Below, one piece after another: positions 37,707 to 46,846 of a stretch of DNA of 64,000 nucleotides. Below the pieces are notes generated by a model. It did not search any database. It saw only the letters and a program-made list of their open reading frames with translations, and was not told the DNA's origin. Both the position numbers and the translations under genes were made by a program. Origin of the DNA: Zhongshania antarctica (GTDB lineage Bacteria; Pseudomonadota; Gammaproteobacteria; Pseudomonadales; Spongiibacteraceae); contig NZ_JACHHW010000003.1 of assembly GCF_014202945.1 (NCBI RefSeq), forward strand, positions 1 to 64,000, given 5' to 3'. The first letter of the stretch is position 1. Every line of letters starts with the position of its first letter.

Positions 37707-38165
37707 ATGACAAAGGTCTTTAAACACCCAAAAGATTTACATGCCTGGGTAGGTCAGGAATTAGCCTGCAGCGACTGGCTGGAAATCGATCAGGCGCGCA
37801 TTAATTTGTTTGCCGACGCAACCGGTGATCATCAATGGATACATGTGGATCCGATAAAAGCAAAAGACGGTCCTTTTGGTAAATGTATTGCTCATGGTTA
37901 CTTAACGCTGTCATTAGTGAATTTATTCCTCCCCCAAATTATCGATGTGCAAGGTATTTCGATGGGGGTGAACGTGGGGTGTGAGCGTATTCGCTTTCCG
38001 GCGCCTGTGCCCGTGGGTTCTAAGTTACGGGGGCGCGGCGAGTTGGTGTCGGTAGAAGAGGTCAAAGGTGGTGTGCAGTCTGTGGTGCGGGTTACGGTTG
38101 AAATTGAGGGCAATGACCGGCCCGCCTGTGTGGTCGATACCATAAGTCGCTATTTCCCCGCCTGA
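37707..38165 (+). CDS. MaoC-family (R)-enoyl-CoA hydratase-like protein
   Basis: 152 residues, hot-dog fold with the hydratase signature FADATGDHQWIHVDP (Asp and His catalytic) and GKCIAHGYLTLSL. Hydrates enoyl-CoA in fatty acid metabolism. ATG 37707 has GGAG upstream; the longer frame lacks one. Confidence 0.9.
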   Translation: MTKVFKHPKDLHAWVGQELACSDWLEIDQARINLFADATGDHQWIHVDPIKAKDGPFGKCIAHGYLTLSLVNLFLPQIIDVQGISMGVNVGCERIRFPAPVPVGSKLRGRGELVSVEEVKGGVQSVVRVTVEIEGNDRPACVVDTISRYFPA

Positions 38166-38300
38166 AGTTGGCGAACATCTGCGGCGCAGGTGGCGGAGCA
38201 GTGATCTTTTATGTCAGTGCTTGGTGATGTCTGGGGTTAATGTGTTTTGGGCTGGCTGGCCGTAAAGTAAGGCAATTAAACGCGATTGCTGGAGCGAGCC

Positions 38301-39503
38301 ATGAATACCCTACCTTATGCCTTAATCGACTGTGACAACCACTATTACGAGCCAGATGATTGCTTTAGTCGCTTTATAGAGGCGCGCTTTCGCGAGTCGA
38401 CGGTGTGGGTAGATCGCCGTCGTGAAGACGGCTTCGGCACAATGATGTTGGGTGCCGAGCGCTTGAATTTCTTTAGCGTCGGGGTGGGCGACTTTGTTGG
38501 CCCGCCGGGGGCGATGAAGGCCTTTTTTAAAGGCGACGTTGATACCGGTGGCGCCGTAAATGCCAATGCGATACGAGCGATCGACTGCCCTGAATTTATT
38601 GATAAGACGGCGCGCTTGGCGCGAATGGACGAGCAAGGTGTCGAGGCCTGTGTGATGATACCGACCCTTGGTACTGGGGTTGAGTATCAGCTGCGCAAGC
38701 CTGAACACCGCGCGGTGGCGTACCCAAGTATCCGCGCGTTTAACCGTTGGGTTGCAGCTGACTGGGGCTGGGGTGGCGACGGTCGGGTATTTGCCACCGC
38801 AATGATAAGCTTGATTGACTTGGATCTCGCACTAGTAGAGCTTGAGCGTGTAATTCAAGAGGGCTGCCGCCTGGTTCACCTCAATACCGGTCCCATTGAT
38901 GGGCGCTCGCCGGCGGATCCTTATTTTGACCCTTTTTGGGCGCGAGTGCAGGAGGCGGGGGTGGTGATGGCCTACCATATTGGCAGTGGGCCGTTTACTG
39001 AAATGTACGCGGCGCCCTGGGGCGAGCCGGCGAACCCGCCATCTCACCGCTTCAGCGCCTTTAATACCTATGTGGGCATGGGGGAGCGCACCGTGGTCGA
39101 TCAAATCGCGGCGACGATATTTCAAAACTTATTTGGCCGCTTTCCCAAACTGCAGTTCCTCATCGTGGAGTTTGGCGCTGCTTGGTTGCCGCACTTGCTG
39201 AAAACCCTCGATAAAATCTACCGCTTGGGCGACCACAAAACCCGCTTTGCCTTTGGTAAACCGGACTTGCCGAGTGCGGTATTTAAACGTCATTTCAAAA
39301 TTGTGCCCTTCCATGAAGATGACTTTTCGCGAATTGCGCAGGCGGCAGGTATTGAGGCGATTGTGAATGGTTCCGACTATCCGCACCCAGAGGGTTTGCA
39401 GTGGCCTGTTGAGATGGTGGATGAAATGAAGGATTTTAATGATGGGCAAATTAGACAGGTAATGCGCGGTAATGCCGCGGCGTTATTGGGGTTGCAGGAC
39501 TAA
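38301..39503 (+). CDS. amidohydrolase-2 family metal-dependent hydrolase
   Basis: 400 residues, TIM-barrel amidohydrolase (PF04909 type): N-terminal DCDNHYYEP, YHIGSGP with a metal-binding His, FLIVEFGAAWLPHLL and NGSDYPHPEGL with the catalytic Asp. Relatives act on aromatic or steroid-derived carboxylates, but substrate cannot be assigned. GGAG sits 7 bases before ATG 38301. Confidence 0.85.
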   Translation: MNTLPYALIDCDNHYYEPDDCFSRFIEARFRESTVWVDRRREDGFGTMMLGAERLNFFSVGVGDFVGPPGAMKAFFKGDVDTGGAVNANAIRAIDCPEFIDKTARLARMDEQGVEACVMIPTLGTGVEYQLRKPEHRAVAYPSIRAFNRWVAADWGWGGDGRVFATAMISLIDLDLALVELERVIQEGCRLVHLNTGPIDGRSPADPYFDPFWARVQEAGVVMAYHIGSGPFTEMYAAPWGEPANPPSHRFSAFNTYVGMGERTVVDQIAATIFQNLFGRFPKLQFLIVEFGAAWLPHLLKTLDKIYRLGDHKTRFAFGKPDLPSAVFKRHFKIVPFHEDDFSRIAQAAGIEAIVNGSDYPHPEGLQWPVEMVDEMKDFNDGQIRQVMRGNAAALLGLQD

Positions 39504-39676
39504 GCCTTGGGCTAAGATTATTTGGTTATGAAACCAATTTCGAATAACCTTGTTTAGTCTAGGGTTTTTGGCCCTGTTTGGCGGTTTATGTGTTATAACT
39601 ACCTCAATTAGCGGTTGTGTTGCTATTCGGTAAAATACTTATCGAAAAGTTTTCGCGGTGAATGCGGAGGTAGTCA

Positions 39677-39973
39677 ATGGATTTGACTCATGGCAGTGTG
39701 CTTTTGGGTGACCGCGAGTTATTGGCGGACGTACCCATGTATATAAACGCTGGCGGCAATTTTGTGCGCTGGGGTGGCTGTCTACACCTGAATAAACAAA
39801 TTAGCGAACTGCTTAATGGTAGTGATTACAGTATTCGTCTGCGCGATGGCCGACTCGGCGATATCCGTATTCGCAAAGTCGTGAATACCAATGGCGCACT
39901 TCACGTTGAGATTCTATTTGAAGGCGTGGGCGAGCTTGCGCAAAAAACACCAGATTGGCAGCAGAGCGGCTAG
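39677..39973 (+). CDS. small protein of unknown function
   Basis: 98 residues, no signal peptide or membrane segment. The composition and alternation (YSIRLRDGRLGDIRIRKVV, ALHVEILFEGV) suggest a beta-rich fold. I do not recognise it. GGAGG at 39666-39670 gives a good ribosome binding site 6 bases from ATG 39677. It stands alone between the amidohydrolase and hemolysin III genes. Confidence 0.6.
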   Translation: MDLTHGSVLLGDRELLADVPMYINAGGNFVRWGGCLHLNKQISELLNGSDYSIRLRDGRLGDIRIRKVVNTNGALHVEILFEGVGELAQKTPDWQQSG

Positions 39974-40166
39974 TGTTTGGCTACTCTATTACCGCCGCTC
40001 GCTATTTATGACCCTTTTATCTCCCCTTCACCACATCTGGCCTGTGTTTTTTCATTTGGGTTTAGTGCCTTTTCGCCGGTAAAATCAGTTGATGTAAAGG
40101 CTCGCGCTAAGCGCTTAATTAGGCGATAGTGCGCGTCATTGGGGCGAATAGGGGTGGTTTTGCATC

Positions 40167-40784
40167 GTGTACCAAGGTGAACGCTTTAATAGTTTTACAC
40201 ATTTAGCGGGGGTGATTGCCGCGCTGATTGGCAGCCTGCTGCTATTATGGCCTGCGGTTGTGTCCGGTGACGGATGGGCGATGCTGGCTTATGCCATTTA
40301 CGGTGTTTCTTTGCTCGCACTGTACGGCTTTTCTACTTTGTATCACAGTTGCCGTGGCCCGCGAAAAGCCTTGTTCCGTCAGCTCGACCATTTGGCCATA
40401 TACTTATTAATTGCTGGCACCTATACGCCATTTTTACTGGTCAGTTTGCGCGAGAGTGCAGGGTGGTGGATGTTTGGCGTGATTTGGTCGCTGGCGGCCC
40501 TCGGCATGCTGCTAGAGTGCGTACCTAAAGCGAGCCGACGGTTTTGGTCAATTGCGGTATACCTGCTAATGGGGTGGCTGGCCTTGTTTTTGATGAAACC
40601 CCTTGGCGCGGTGCTCGCGCCCGCCGGATTTAATTTATTGCTTGCCGGAGGGCTCGCTTACACCGGCGGTATTGTGTTCTATGTTTTAGATAAAAAAATC
40701 GCCCATTTTCATGGTGTTTGGCATCTTTTTGTCTTAGCAGGCAGTGTATTGCATTTTTGTAGTATTTATTATTATGTTGCCTAG
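40167..40784 (+). CDS. hemolysin III / PAQR-family membrane protein
   Basis: 205 residues and seven predicted helices, with family motifs STLYHSCRG, LDHLAIYLLIAGTYTPF and HFHGVWHLFVLAGS whose His residues bind metal. Related to E. coli TrhA (YqfA). GTG 40167. Confidence 0.9.
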   Translation: MYQGERFNSFTHLAGVIAALIGSLLLLWPAVVSGDGWAMLAYAIYGVSLLALYGFSTLYHSCRGPRKALFRQLDHLAIYLLIAGTYTPFLLVSLRESAGWWMFGVIWSLAALGMLLECVPKASRRFWSIAVYLLMGWLALFLMKPLGAVLAPAGFNLLLAGGLAYTGGIVFYVLDKKIAHFHGVWHLFVLAGSVLHFCSIYYYVA

Positions 40785-40810
40785 GTATGCTGTTTGTTGG
40801 GAGTTAACTG

Positions 40811-41080
40811 TTGCGATTTAAGGTCTTAGCGCTATTCGGTTTTATAAATTTATTCTTCATCGTGGTCGCGCTGATCTCACCAATTAGTCTCGCTGGGCAT
40901 GACTACGCTTGGCCCCAGGCGGCGGTATTAATCCTAATCCAGGGTCTTGTCGCCCTAGCGATGCTGTATGTGGCCAGACAAAAATTTGCGGGTGCCGACA
41001 TTGCCGATAAAGCCTATCCTGCGGTGGTCGTAGCCTATGTGCTTTGGTTGTGTATGGTGTGGCGCTGGTTGGGGCAATAG
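40811..41080 (+). CDS. small membrane protein of unknown function
   Basis: 89 residues with three hydrophobic segments (about 5-24, 33-54, 68-86). TTG 40811 start with GGGAG 7 bases upstream. No family recognised. Same direction as the hemolysin III gene, 26 bases after it. Confidence 0.6.
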   Translation: MRFKVLALFGFINLFFIVVALISPISLAGHDYAWPQAAVLILIQGLVALAMLYVARQKFAGADIADKAYPAVVVAYVLWLCMVWRWLGQ

Positions 41081-41118
41081 GTGCGTCGCAGTGTATTCGT
41101 TTGAAGTGAGTATTTTGA

Positions 41119-41505
41119 ATGTTGTTGTATGAAGTAAGCCCAAGATTTTGTGAAACCGATGCTATGGGGCACATTAATAATACCGTGTTGCCGATGTGGT
41201 TTGAGTCTGCGCGCAGCGGGATTTTTCAGATTTTTAACCCGGGCTTAGATCTCGCCAAATGGAATTTAATTCTACGTAAAATCGATGTCGATTTTTTAGC
41301 GCAGACCTATTATGAATACCCCGCTCAGGTTCGAACACGCATTGGTCATATTGGCCAGTCTTCGTTTGTGGTTGAGCACGAGTTATGGCAGCGTGACCAA
41401 AAGACGGCCACAGGCTCGGCAGTGATGATATTTTTTGATTATAATACCCAGCAGAAATTAGAAATTCCGGCTGATATACGCGCTGAATTACAAAAACTGA
41501 GCTAA
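41119..41505 (+). CDS. acyl-CoA thioesterase, 4HBT/YbgC type
   Basis: 128 residues, hot-dog fold with the 4-hydroxybenzoyl-CoA thioesterase signature RFCETDAMGHINNTVLPMWFE (shortened here to its core, catalytic Asp in ETDAMGH). Cleaves acyl-CoA. 38 bases after the small membrane protein. Confidence 0.87.
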   Translation: MLLYEVSPRFCETDAMGHINNTVLPMWFESARSGIFQIFNPGLDLAKWNLILRKIDVDFLAQTYYEYPAQVRTRIGHIGQSSFVVEHELWQRDQKTATGSAVMIFFDYNTQQKLEIPADIRAELQKLS

Positions 41506-41673
41506 TATTTGCGTTTTAGAGTGGTGGGTTACGCCGCTTAATGCCAAAAAAGGCCAAAGGTTTCGCGGTAATTGTCGCCTCATGCCGGTATAATGCCGCC
41601 TCAACGCCATTGGCTGCGTTCGGCCGAATGGGGTCAAATGTTGCGGCGACTCTTGATTCCTACGGTAGCGATT

Positions 41674-43506
41674 ATGCCCTCAGATACACCCGCGGCAGCG
41701 GATACAATTACTTTTGATGATTTAGGCCTTGCGCCCCTTATTTTGGCTGCAGTAAAGGCAGTTGGTTACGAAATTCCCTCGCCAATTCAGGCGGCGACTA
41801 TCCCCCTTATTCTTGCCGGCAGAGATGTTGTCGGTCAGGCGCAAACTGGCACGGGTAAAACCGCCGCATTTGCCCTGCCTTTGCTGTCGCGTCTCGATGT
41901 GAACAGCCGTCGTACCCAAGCGCTAATTTTGGCGCCAACCCGTGAGCTAGCCATTCAGGTGGCAGAAGCACTGCAAAGTTACGCTTCACATTTACCCGGC
42001 TTCAATGTACTGCCTATCTACGGCGGTCAGGATTACCGTGGCCAGCTGGCGGCGCTAAAACGCGGCGTACAAGTGGTTGTTGGCACCCCGGGTCGGGTAA
42101 TGGACCATATGCGTCGCGGCACCTTGAAATTGGATGATTTGACTCATCTGGTTCTCGACGAAGCTGACGAAATGTTACGCATGGGCTTTATCGACGATGT
42201 TGAATGGGTTATGTCGCAAATGCCGGCTAAGCGCCAAATCGCTTTGTTTTCGGCAACTATGCCGTCAGCGATTCGCCGTATTGCAACAACGTATTTGACT
42301 AATCCTGAGCAGGTCACTATTCAGACTAAAACCTCGACGGCGATTACTATTCGCCAGCGCTATTGGATGGCGCGGGGCCTGAATAAACTGGATGCATTGA
42401 CCCGTATTCTGGAAGCCGAGCCTTTTGATGGCATGATTATCTTCGTGCGGACTAAGCTAGTTACCACTGAGCTGGCTGAAAAGCTGCAGGCTCGTGGCTA
42501 CGCCGCGGCTGCCTTGAACGGCGATATTGCTCAGGCCCAGCGTGAGCGCACGGTAGAGCAGCTTAAAAATGGCCGCTTGGATATTGTTATTGCGACTGAT
42601 GTGGCGGCTCGTGGCCTTGACGTTGAGCGTATTAGCCACGTTATTAACTACGATATTCCCCATGACACTGAAGCCTATGTACACCGTATTGGTCGTACAG
42701 GGCGCGCTGGTCGTAGCGGTGATGCAATCTTGTTTGTGGCACCACGCGAAAAGCGTATGTTGCAAGCCATTGAGCGCGCCACCCGCCAGTCTATTGAAGA
42801 AATGGGCTTGCCCAGTGCTGAGAATATCAATGCCCTGCGTGTTGATCGCTTTATGCAGAAGATCACCGATACCCTGGCCGGTACCGATTTGAGCTTTTTC
42901 CGCAAAATGTTGCAGGAATACGTCGCTAAACACGATGTGTCTGAAATTGACGTTGCCGCTGCGCTCGCTAGCCAGTTGCAAGGTGATAAACCTTTGCTGG
43001 TAAAAGACGCGCCAAAGATGATGACCGAGCGTCCGCAAAGTCGCGATAAGCCGGGTGGCATCTCTCGCGGGCCAGATACTGGCATGCAGCGTTACCGCAT
43101 AGAAGTTGGTCGTCAGCACGGTGTGAGCGCCGGTAATATTGTTGGTGCCATCGCTAACGAAGCCAATATCGACAGTGCGAATATCGGCCGTATCTCGATT
43201 TACCCTGAGTTCACTACGGTAGATCTTCCGAAAGAAATGCCCGATGACGTGGTTCAGTGTTTACGTACTACCCGGGTTGCTGGTCAACCGCTGAATATCT
43301 CGGTACATGAAGGCGGTGATATGCCTATTGATGACCGTGAGCGCCCGCGCAAGCCGCGTGGTAAGCCCAGCGGTGACAAGGCAGGACGCAAGCCGGTCAA
43401 AGCCAAGCCAAGAGCTTCAAATGCGTCGGCAAAGCCAGCAAGTGCAAAGCCAGCGTCAGCTAAGCCAACGCTGACCGGCACCAGAGAAAAGCGCGGCAAG
43501 GTTTAA
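41674..43506 (+). CDS. deaD: DEAD-box RNA helicase DeaD/CsdA
   Basis: 610 residues from ATG 41674 (MPSDTPAAAD). Q motif (GYEIPSPIQ), Walker A AQTGTGKT, DEAD (VLDEADEML), SAT, HRIGRTGRAG, then a DbpA-type RNA-binding domain (about 480-555) and a basic Lys/Ala/Pro-rich tail. Unwinds rRNA and mRNA structure in ribosome assembly and in the cold. A longer frame from 41572 is open but has no family match in its extra 34 residues. Confidence 0.93.
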   Translation: MPSDTPAAADTITFDDLGLAPLILAAVKAVGYEIPSPIQAATIPLILAGRDVVGQAQTGTGKTAAFALPLLSRLDVNSRRTQALILAPTRELAIQVAEALQSYASHLPGFNVLPIYGGQDYRGQLAALKRGVQVVVGTPGRVMDHMRRGTLKLDDLTHLVLDEADEMLRMGFIDDVEWVMSQMPAKRQIALFSATMPSAIRRIATTYLTNPEQVTIQTKTSTAITIRQRYWMARGLNKLDALTRILEAEPFDGMIIFVRTKLVTTELAEKLQARGYAAAALNGDIAQAQRERTVEQLKNGRLDIVIATDVAARGLDVERISHVINYDIPHDTEAYVHRIGRTGRAGRSGDAILFVAPREKRMLQAIERATRQSIEEMGLPSAENINALRVDRFMQKITDTLAGTDLSFFRKMLQEYVAKHDVSEIDVAAALASQLQGDKPLLVKDAPKMMTERPQSRDKPGGISRGPDTGMQRYRIEVGRQHGVSAGNIVGAIANEANIDSANIGRISIYPEFTTVDLPKEMPDDVVQCLRTTRVAGQPLNISVHEGGDMPIDDRERPRKPRGKPSGDKAGRKPVKAKPRASNASAKPASAKPASAKPTLTGTREKRGKV

Positions 43507-43572
43507 GCTTTACGCGTAATACCTTAGACTCTTTGGCTACTCTAACCTAGGGCCCAGCCAGAGAGTTTAAGC

Positions 43573-44739
43573 GTGATTCTTCAGGTTTTTTTAAACTTCC
43601 TTTATCTCGGTTGTATCAGCTTTGGTGGCCCTGCGGCACACATTGGCTATTTTCGACGCGTGTTTGTTGAGCAAAAAGCCTGGCTAAGTGAACAGGATTT
43701 TGCCGCCCATCTCGCTTTGTGTCAGTTTCTTCCCGGTCCAGCTTCCAGCCAGCTCGGTTTTGCTATTGGCTGTCAGCGCGGTGGTATTCCTGCGGGTGTT
43801 GCCGCGTTTCTCGGATTTACGCTACCTTCTTTTCTGTTGATGTTCGGTCTTGCGGTATTGCAGCGTGATCTCAGTTCGGACAGTTGGGCGCATGGCCTTG
43901 TCAGCGGTTTAAAGCTGCTGGCCGTGGTGGTCGTGGCTGATGCTATTTGGAGTATGGTCAAACAATTTTGTCGGCAGCCAACCACCATCATTATGACACT
44001 TGTTAGCGCTTGCGTTTTATTGTTGGCAATGACGCCCCTGCGTCAGTTTGCCTTATTGCTCGGTGCTGCCTTGTGGATGGTGTGGCGGGCAAAGCCGAGG
44101 GCAGGCGCGGCAGTGGCGGCGATCGAGTTAAAGCAAGCTGCGCTCGCCTGCGTGCTCAGTTTTGTGGGGTTGCTCCTGTTAAGTTTGTTGTTTTCTCATA
44201 CTCTATTTGGCATTTTTTATCAGGCGGGCAGCTTTGTGTTTGGTGGTGGGCACGTGGTTCTGCCGCTCCTAGAGTCTTATATTGGCGATGAGTTGAGTAA
44301 AGATCGCTTTTTACTAGGCTATGCGGCGGCGCAAGCAGTGCCGGGGCCAATGTTTTCTTTCGCGAGCTACCTTGGTGCCGCTTTGCGGCCGGAGATGGCC
44401 TTGGGCGGTGCGCTTTTGGCGACGGTGGCGGTGTTCTTGCCTGGCTTTTTGTTAGCCGCTGGGCTTGGTGGTGTGTGGCAGCAATTGGCTCAGCGGGGTC
44501 GTGTCGTTGCGGCAATTGCGGGAGTGAATGCGGTAGCGGTGGGCATGTTAGTTGCTGCGTGGGTGAACCCGGTATTGAGTAATGCGCCAAAAGACCTGCC
44601 TTCGCTATTTCTGGCGCTGGCCGGTTTGCTTGTTTTGCGCAGTCGCAAGCTGCCGATTATTTGGCTTATCGCGATATTTTCAATGTATGGCGCGATACGC
44701 TTTGTGGACTATTTCCCCTCCGGATTATTGGCCGCATAA
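43573..44739 (+). CDS. chrA: chromate transporter ChrA
   Basis: 388 residues, two homologous CHR domains: FLYLGCISFGGPAAHIGYF in the first and SFVFGGGHVVLPLLE in the second, each with PGP motifs (LPGPASSQLG, VPGPMFSF). Exports chromate; many members have other anion roles. GTG 43573. Confidence 0.92.
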   Translation: MILQVFLNFLYLGCISFGGPAAHIGYFRRVFVEQKAWLSEQDFAAHLALCQFLPGPASSQLGFAIGCQRGGIPAGVAAFLGFTLPSFLLMFGLAVLQRDLSSDSWAHGLVSGLKLLAVVVVADAIWSMVKQFCRQPTTIIMTLVSACVLLLAMTPLRQFALLLGAALWMVWRAKPRAGAAVAAIELKQAALACVLSFVGLLLLSLLFSHTLFGIFYQAGSFVFGGGHVVLPLLESYIGDELSKDRFLLGYAAAQAVPGPMFSFASYLGAALRPEMALGGALLATVAVFLPGFLLAAGLGGVWQQLAQRGRVVAAIAGVNAVAVGMLVAAWVNPVLSNAPKDLPSLFLALAGLLVLRSRKLPIIWLIAIFSMYGAIRFVDYFPSGLLAA

Positions 44740-44750
44740 AAAGTAGGCAT

Positions 44751-44777
44751 AAAAAAAGGAGGGCCAAAGCCCTCCTT
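44751..44777 (-). terminator. rho-independent terminator of the acyl reductase gene
   Basis: AAGGAGGGC-CAAA-GCCCTCCTT with seven A on its left side, which read as U on the minus strand. Ends the wax ester operon and may also slow chrA transcripts. Confidence 0.85.
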
Positions 44778-44806
44778 GTCAGTCTTAAACCATAAAGCGT
44801 CAGCGT

Positions 44807-46795
44807 TTAGACGTGAACCCCTTTCAATACCGCTGCTAATGCCATTTGCTCAGTCGACACTTCGGGTGCGCTCGCATCGCCGTCACCCTTGGCCGCAGAT
44901 GAGTCTGGGAAGGTGCGGAATACCGTGTTCATGGTGATTTCTACCGCTTTCGGCATGATGGCATTGAGCACTTGTGCGGTGATTCCGAGGCCGGTTGCGA
45001 TACGCTTTGGACGACGAATAATGGCGTCGCAAATCATGTCAGCGGCTTCTTCTGGCGATAAAGTGGGCACCGAGTTGTAGATTGAGGTTGGCCCAATCAT
45101 TGGCGTTCTTACCAGCGGCATATTAATGGTCGTGAAGGCGATATTGCGGTCCGAGAACTCGGCTGCAGCACTGCGCGAGAAGGCGTCCAGAGCCGACTTC
45201 GAGGCGGCATATGCCGAGAAACGCGGCGAAGTGCCGACAATGACGGCAATCGACGAAATATTGATCACGTGGCCGGCTCTGCGTTCCAACATTGACGGTG
45301 CTAGCCCCATAATAAGACGAATAGCGCCAAAGTAATTGAGCTGCATAGTGCGCTCAAAATCGTGGAAGCGGTCAAAGGTCAGTTCTAGTGAGCGGCGAAT
45401 TGAGCGGCCGGCGTTGTTCACCAGTACATCGACTTGGCCGTGATTTTCGATCAGGGTAGCCACGAGCTTGTCACAAGAGCTTAAATCCGATACGTCACAG
45501 CTATAAGCAAAGCTAGTGCCGCCTTTTTCGGAAATCTCTTTTTGGGTTTCATCCAGCTTTTCTACCGAACGGGCTACCAGTATGACCTTGGCGCCAGCTG
45601 CCGCTAATTTCAGCGATGCCGCCTTGCCAATACCGGAAGACGCACCGGTAATAACAATGACCTTATCCTTGACGTTGCCGCGTAGCGAGCGGTCCTTAAA
45701 TAAACTCGGGTCGAGGTTGCGCTCCCAGTAGTCCCAAATTTTGGCAGCGTAGTCCTCTAGCGCTGGCGGCGCAATGCCGCTGCCCTTGAGTGCTTTCATG
45801 GTGTCGCGGGTGTCAAAGCGGGTGGGCATATTCATGAAACTGACGGCATCGGGGGGGATGCCATAATCAGCCAATACGGCACTAATAATGCGGCGCACCG
45901 GCGGTAGGCCTTTTATTAAGTTCAATATTGAGGGCGGGATAAACGCAAACATCCGCATATCGATGCGCATGGCAAAGCGGGGCGCATGGGCAGCCTTGGA
46001 GAAAATGTTAAGTACTTCGCCAACTTGCTGAGTCTCGGTATTCACTAAGTGGAAGCAACGTCCATCCAATCCAGCTTTATGCGACAAAAAGTCCATAGCA
46101 TCGGCGACATAATCCACCGGCACAATGTTCATTTGCCCGCCTTCGATGCCGATCAGCGGCATCCACTGGGGGAGACGGTTTCGCAGCCGTTGTAATAGTT
46201 TAAAGAAGTAGTAAGGACCGTCGATTTTATCAATTTCACCGGTTTTTGAATCGCCGACGACCATTGCCGGACGATAGATGCGGTAGGGGATTTTACATTC
46301 GTTGCGCACCAGGCCCTCAGAAACGTGCTTGGTACGGAAGTAGGCGTGGTCCAAGCCTCTGGCTTCTTCGAACATGTCTTCGCGGAACACACCGCGATAC
46401 ATACCCGCTGCGGCGATAGAGCTGGCAAGGTTGAAACACTTGGCGTCCATTGTTTCCGCAGCCGCAATGGCGTTCTTCGTGCCTTCTATATTGGCAATTT
46501 CTTGGCTTGCGGCGTCGGCTTTGAGGTCGTAAATAGCGGCAAGGTGATAAAACTGCTTAACCGAGCCCTTAAGGCTTGCCATGTCTTTGGCGCTAATGCC
46601 GAGCTTGGCTTTGGATAAATCTCCGTAAACAGCAACCAATCGGTCGCTACTCAGTCCGGTTTTTTGCAGCAGATCTTTGTATTTTTGCTTGGAGCTTCGG
46701 CGCACTAAAATGTAGATAGTACCTTTGCGCTTGGCGAGGCGTTCAATAAGAAAGCGACCAATAAAGCCGGTTCCGCCGGTAACAAAATAACTCAT
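44807..46795 (-). CDS. fatty acyl-CoA reductase (dual SDR-type)
   Basis: 662 residues. An N-terminal extended SDR/NAD_binding_4 domain (FVTGGTGFIGRF, YFRTKHVSEG) is joined to a C-terminal classical SDR domain (about 375-600: VITGASSGIGKA, NNAGRS, YAASKSALD). Length and both halves match the Maqu_2220-type reductase of Marinobacter, which turns acyl-CoA into fatty alcohol. Downstream of WS/DGAT by 51 bases: the two together make wax esters. Confidence 0.88.
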   Translation of the reverse strand: MSYFVTGGTGFIGRFLIERLAKRKGTIYILVRRSSKQKYKDLLQKTGLSSDRLVAVYGDLSKAKLGISAKDMASLKGSVKQFYHLAAIYDLKADAASQEIANIEGTKNAIAAAETMDAKCFNLASSIAAAGMYRGVFREDMFEEARGLDHAYFRTKHVSEGLVRNECKIPYRIYRPAMVVGDSKTGEIDKIDGPYYFFKLLQRLRNRLPQWMPLIGIEGGQMNIVPVDYVADAMDFLSHKAGLDGRCFHLVNTETQQVGEVLNIFSKAAHAPRFAMRIDMRMFAFIPPSILNLIKGLPPVRRIISAVLADYGIPPDAVSFMNMPTRFDTRDTMKALKGSGIAPPALEDYAAKIWDYWERNLDPSLFKDRSLRGNVKDKVIVITGASSGIGKAASLKLAAAGAKVILVARSVEKLDETQKEISEKGGTSFAYSCDVSDLSSCDKLVATLIENHGQVDVLVNNAGRSIRRSLELTFDRFHDFERTMQLNYFGAIRLIMGLAPSMLERRAGHVINISSIAVIVGTSPRFSAYAASKSALDAFSRSAAAEFSDRNIAFTTINMPLVRTPMIGPTSIYNSVPTLSPEEAADMICDAIIRRPKRIATGLGITAQVLNAIMPKAVEITMNTVFRTFPDSSAAKGDGDASAPEVSTEQMALAAVLKGVHV

Positions 46796-46846
46796 AGGTG
46801 AATCTCCAGGTCTTTTGAAATCGATACTGCAATAAAGCTATTATTT

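Noticed and set aside
42457-43119. 220-residue frame antisense to deaD
   Set aside because: No start context or protein-like composition; shadow of the helicase codons.
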